From Candidatus Aerophobota bacterium (GTDB taxonomy: Bacteria; Aerophobota; Aerophobia; Aerophobales; B3-G15), in contig JAUWZM010000106.1 of assembly GCA_030615365.1 (NCBI GenBank), positions 1-7,669 on the forward strand: a stretch of 7,669 nucleotides of DNA, written 5' to 3'. Both the position numbers and the translations under genes were made by a program. Each line of letters opens with the position of its first letter. Positions within the stretch are counted from its first letter, which is position 1. Below, piece by piece: positions 5,647-7,669 of this stretch. Under the pieces are notes generated by a model. The model made no database searches and was not told the origin of the DNA. It was given only the letters and a program-made list of their open reading frames with translations.

Positions 5647-7495
5647 AGTAGCGAGCAAGATTAAATTGCACCGCCAAGAACTCTTGATCTTTTCGACCTT
5701 CGGCTTACTGACTCTGATTGCAACGTACCCCATTATATTTAGAATGGGGACGAGCGTTTATGGACCCCTTTATAGGACCGATAATATTTCAACGGTCTGG
5801 CATTTTTGGTGGTTAAAATATGCTTGGCTCCATCGTCTCCCATCTAAATTCGTTTCTATAATAGCCACTCCATTTGGAGTACATTATTCTAGCCAAGTTC
5901 CATATTACCCAGTGTGGATGTTCCTTTCCAAGTGGTCTTCAATTTTGACCAACGAAGTCTTTACCTACAATCTTACAATATTAGTCAGCTTTTTACTTTC
6001 TGCCATTTTTATGTACTATTTAGTTTATTATTTTACCAAAAATAAATTGGCGAGCATAACGTCGGGTATAATTTATGCCTTTTGCCCTTACCATTTTAAC
6101 CGCGCCTGGGAACATTTGGGATTGGCGAATATCCAGTGGATGCCCCTTTATGTATTAGCGCTTTTAAGACTGAATGATAAAAGGACATATAAGAATGCAA
6201 TACTTTGTGGTATAGCCTTCTGGCTGGTTATATCCTTTGATTATTACTATGCTTATATCATGTCTATTTTTACTCTTGGTTTTTTATTATTTTGCTTTGG
6301 ATATAGATGGAGACGAAAATGGCACCTTGCATTCAATGGTCAATGGTCGCGACTTAAGCAAGATATTAAACCTGCAGTTCGAACCTTAAAGATGGTTGTG
6401 GTAGCGATACTTTTTGGTGTGATTGTGGCCTCACCAGCTCTTTATCCTATTTTTAAGGCAATGCTCTTTGCCCCGAAGACAGAAGCAGTCGCTGCCGCAG
6501 GATATGTTCGTCCTTTTAAAGAACTTTTCTCTTATTCTGCTAGGCCCTTAAGCTATCTTCTGCCTTCCAAAGAACATCCGCTCTTTGGAAGGGGGATTGA
6601 ACCATTCATCGGCTCGATCTTCTATGGAAGGGGTACTATTGAGCACACCTTATACCTTGGCTATATCCCGCTTCTTTTGACCTTTGTAGCTTATAGGAGG
6701 TGGAGGAGGCGAAGAAAAGAGACAAGAGATCAACCTGCCTTGGCAGGTACCAATTATCAATCTAAAGAGGATTTTATGGTTGGATTCTTCATCTTCTCTT
6801 GCTTAGTAGCGCTGGTATTTTCCATGCCTCCATACTTACGAATAGGTAATTTTAAGTTATTCTTCCCTTCATTTTTCATGTATAAAGTCCTTCCTATGTT
6901 TCGTTGCTATGCCAGATTTGGGGCTGTAGTTATGTTAGCGGTGAGTGTGCTGGCAGGTTTTGGCTTAAAATATATTTTAGAGAAAATTAAAACATCAAAA
7001 AAAAGATTTGCTTTAACCACTTTGATAACCTGTCTTATTCTTTTTGAATTTACCAATATTCCACCTTTTCATACCACCGATGTTAGCTATTCTTCCCAAG
7101 TTTACCAGTGGCTTTCAGATCAACCAGGTGATTTTGCTGTTGCTGAATATCCATTCGGACAGGTAAGTATCCATAAGGATTATCTCTTCTATCAAAGGGT
7201 TCACCAAAAGAGGTTAATCAATGGTGCATGGCAGGGTACCTATGCCTTTAAGGTTAGGCAGAAGATCGTTAATATCTTAGATCCCCAAACTCCAGGGATT
7301 CTAAGCTATCTTGGAGCAAAATATGTGCTCGTACATCTGGATAAATATTTGGATGCGAGAGAAGGACAAGGGGTAGATATCATAGGTGAGGTGCCAGACT
7401 TAAGCAGACAGCTAGGATTAAAATTGCTTAAGAAATTCGATAATGTGGAGGTCTATAAGGTAAAGGCAAAACCGATTGAGCCGCAGGTTGAATGA
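5639..7495 (+). CDS. GT-C-like multi-pass membrane protein, putative glycosyltransferase
   Basis: A 618-residue protein. Helix 1 (about 15-34) is followed by an external loop with YRTDN (D48) and a tryptophan-rich WHFWWLKYAW segment, as in many GT-C enzymes. Repeated hydrophobic segments run to about residue 475. MFRCYARFG (about 420-428) fits the conserved P-x-F-x-x-R-x-x-x-R-F-G-like loop before the late helices of YfhO-like families. A cytosolic loop is strongly basic (YRRWRRRRKETR). The C-terminal part (about 485-618) is soluble, with VYQWLSDQPGDFAVAEYPF, YLGAKYVLVH and a Val/Lys-rich end. Membrane transfer of a lipid-linked sugar is inferred; no substrate is known. The GTG start is set by AAGGAA at 5624-5629 (9-nt spacing) and overlaps the previous stop by 8 nt. 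It is shorter than and not closely similar to the 846-residue upstream protein, so it is a second, distinct GT-C-like gene. It is the last gene before the 3' hairpins. Confidence 0.7.
   Translation: MNKVASKIKLHRQELLIFSTFGLLTLIATYPIIFRMGTSVYGPLYRTDNISTVWHFWWLKYAWLHRLPSKFVSIIATPFGVHYSSQVPYYPVWMFLSKWSSILTNEVFTYNLTILVSFLLSAIFMYYLVYYFTKNKLASITSGIIYAFCPYHFNRAWEHLGLANIQWMPLYVLALLRLNDKRTYKNAILCGIAFWLVISFDYYYAYIMSIFTLGFLLFCFGYRWRRKWHLAFNGQWSRLKQDIKPAVRTLKMVVVAILFGVIVASPALYPIFKAMLFAPKTEAVAAAGYVRPFKELFSYSARPLSYLLPSKEHPLFGRGIEPFIGSIFYGRGTIEHTLYLGYIPLLLTFVAYRRWRRRRKETRDQPALAGTNYQSKEDFMVGFFIFSCLVALVFSMPPYLRIGNFKLFFPSFFMYKVLPMFRCYARFGAVVMLAVSVLAGFGLKYILEKIKTSKKRFALTTLITCLILFEFTNIPPFHTTDVSYSSQVYQWLSDQPGDFAVAEYPFGQVSIHKDYLFYQRVHQKRLINGAWQGTYAFKVRQKIVNILDPQTPGILSYLGAKYVLVHLDKYLDAREGQGVDIIGEVPDLSRQLGLKLLKKFDNVEVYKVKAKPIEPQVE
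6563..6592. repeat. Perfect 11-bp inverted repeat inside coding sequence
   Basis: CCTTCCAAAGA (6563-6573) and TCTTTGGAAGG (6582-6592) pair perfectly around an 8-nt loop within the second GT-C-like gene, coding LPSKEHPLFGRG. It is long for a chance coding hairpin; no T-tract follows, so it is not read as a terminator. Confidence 0.6.
6733..6748. repeat. Compact palindrome in a cytosolic-loop codon stretch
   Basis: ACCTGCC-TT-GGCAGGT has 7-bp perfect arms and codes PALAG in a hydrophilic loop right after RRWRRRRKETRDQ. Its GC-rich bases differ from the surrounding AT-rich gene, and it looks like a short palindromic insertion in a tolerant loop. Confidence 0.55.
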
Positions 7496-7499
7496 AGAC

Positions 7500-7559
7500 G
7501 TGACCCAGCCCTCTAAGCAGGAAAGTATAATGCTTAGAAGGCATAGAGGGCTGGGTCAC
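7500..7559. repeat. Hairpin repeat, copy 1
   Basis: GTGACCCAGCCCTCTA (7500-7515) and its perfect complement (7544-7559) enclose a 28-nt loop, starting 5 nt after the last gene. The loop can fold differently: TCTAAGCA (7512-7519) pairs with TGCTTAGA (7531-7538). It shares a 20-base left segment with copy 2. No T-run follows, so an intrinsic terminator is not supported. It could be a mobile palindromic repeat or a 3' mRNA-protecting structure. Confidence 0.88.
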
Positions 7560-7564
7560 TGTCT

Positions 7565-7631
7565 GAATTTGACCCAGCCCTCTAAGCAGACCTTCGCAGG
7601 AAAATGAAGCATAGAGGGCGGGGTTTAATTC
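7565..7631. repeat. Hairpin repeat, copy 2 (diverged)
   Basis: Left arm 7565-7584 and right arm 7612-7631 pair at 17 of 20 positions plus one G-T, around a 27-nt loop. The left arm carries the same TGACCCAGCCCTCTA as copy 1, and 7570-7589 equals 7501-7520. The right arm has drifted to TAGAGGGCGGGGT. The two loops share only AGCAG and a GGAAA stretch, so the arms are the conserved part, as in non-autonomous palindromic elements. Confidence 0.85.
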
Positions 7632-7668
7632 GCCCCCCTTCTTGCATTCTGCAAGAATGCAGGGGGGC
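7632..7668. repeat. G/C-run hairpin at the window edge, possible terminator stem
   Basis: GCCCCCC (7632-7638) pairs with GGGGGGC (7662-7668). Between them lie a 4-nt bulge and either TGCATTC/GAATGCA (7643-7649 with 7655-7661) or TCTTGCA/TGCAAGA (7640-7646 with 7650-7656), which exclude each other. The window ends one base later, so a T-tract that would make it a terminator cannot be seen. Confidence 0.7.
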
Positions 7669-7669
7669 T

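Noticed and set aside
1983..7495. The two GT-C-like genes as a tandem duplication
   Set aside because: They share general architecture, but lengths (846 and 618), loop motifs (LRFAHDKFG versus CYARFG) and C-terminal regions differ, so recent duplication is not supported.
7500..7559. Classical REP element with GTAG foot
   Set aside because: No GTAG or GGAG tetranucleotide flanks the stem and no RAYT gene is visible, so the REP name is not supported.
7496..7669. CRISPR array
   Set aside because: Only two repeat copies, each itself a long palindrome with a different loop; no regular spacers and no cas genes.

Overview
The window is a stretch of a bacterial envelope-glycan (surface polysaccharide or lipid-linked sugar) locus. 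All six genes lie on the + strand and are packed tightly enough to be one operon that begins before the window. Base composition is moderate to AT-rich, GTG and TTG starts are used, Shine-Dalgarno sites are good, and short palindromic or tandem repeats sit inside and between genes. This fits a bacterium, and the repeat habit and mostly uncharacterised giant membrane proteins are what one often sees in uncultured candidate phyla. I cannot name the phylum from sequence alone.

Layout. At 2-400 is the C-terminal part of a family 2 glycosyltransferase of the polyprenyl-phosphate sugar synthase type. At 405-758 is a small DUF2304 membrane protein, the usual partner of such enzymes. At 755-1915 is a complete non-hydrolysing UDP-GlcNAc 2-epimerase (WecB/MnaA), joined to DUF2304 by an ATGA stop/start overlap. 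A 67-bp gap (1916-1982) holds half of an imperfect inverted repeat whose other half codes the epimerase tail. At 1983-4523 is an 846-residue multi-pass protein resembling GT-C glycosyltransferases of the AftD/YfhO-like type. At 4486-5646, overlapping it by 38 nt, is an unrecognised membrane protein with a predicted extracytoplasmic beta-rich domain. At 5639-7495, overlapping by 8 nt, is a second GT-C-like multi-pass protein. The last 174 bp (7496-7669) are non-coding and made almost entirely of three hairpins, two of them copies of one repeat.

How the genes may work together (inference): the cytosolic GT2 enzyme with DUF2304 would charge a polyprenyl-phosphate carrier with a sugar. The epimerase would supply UDP-ManNAc for a repeat unit or linkage. 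The two GT-C-like proteins would use polyprenyl-linked donors on the outer face of the membrane, with the beta-domain protein as a possible partner. No substrate can be assigned from this window.

The least explained parts are the beta-domain membrane protein, the four short repeats placed inside coding sequence, and the 3' hairpin cluster with its mutually exclusive pairings. I did not find a clear new defence, mobile or RNA system.
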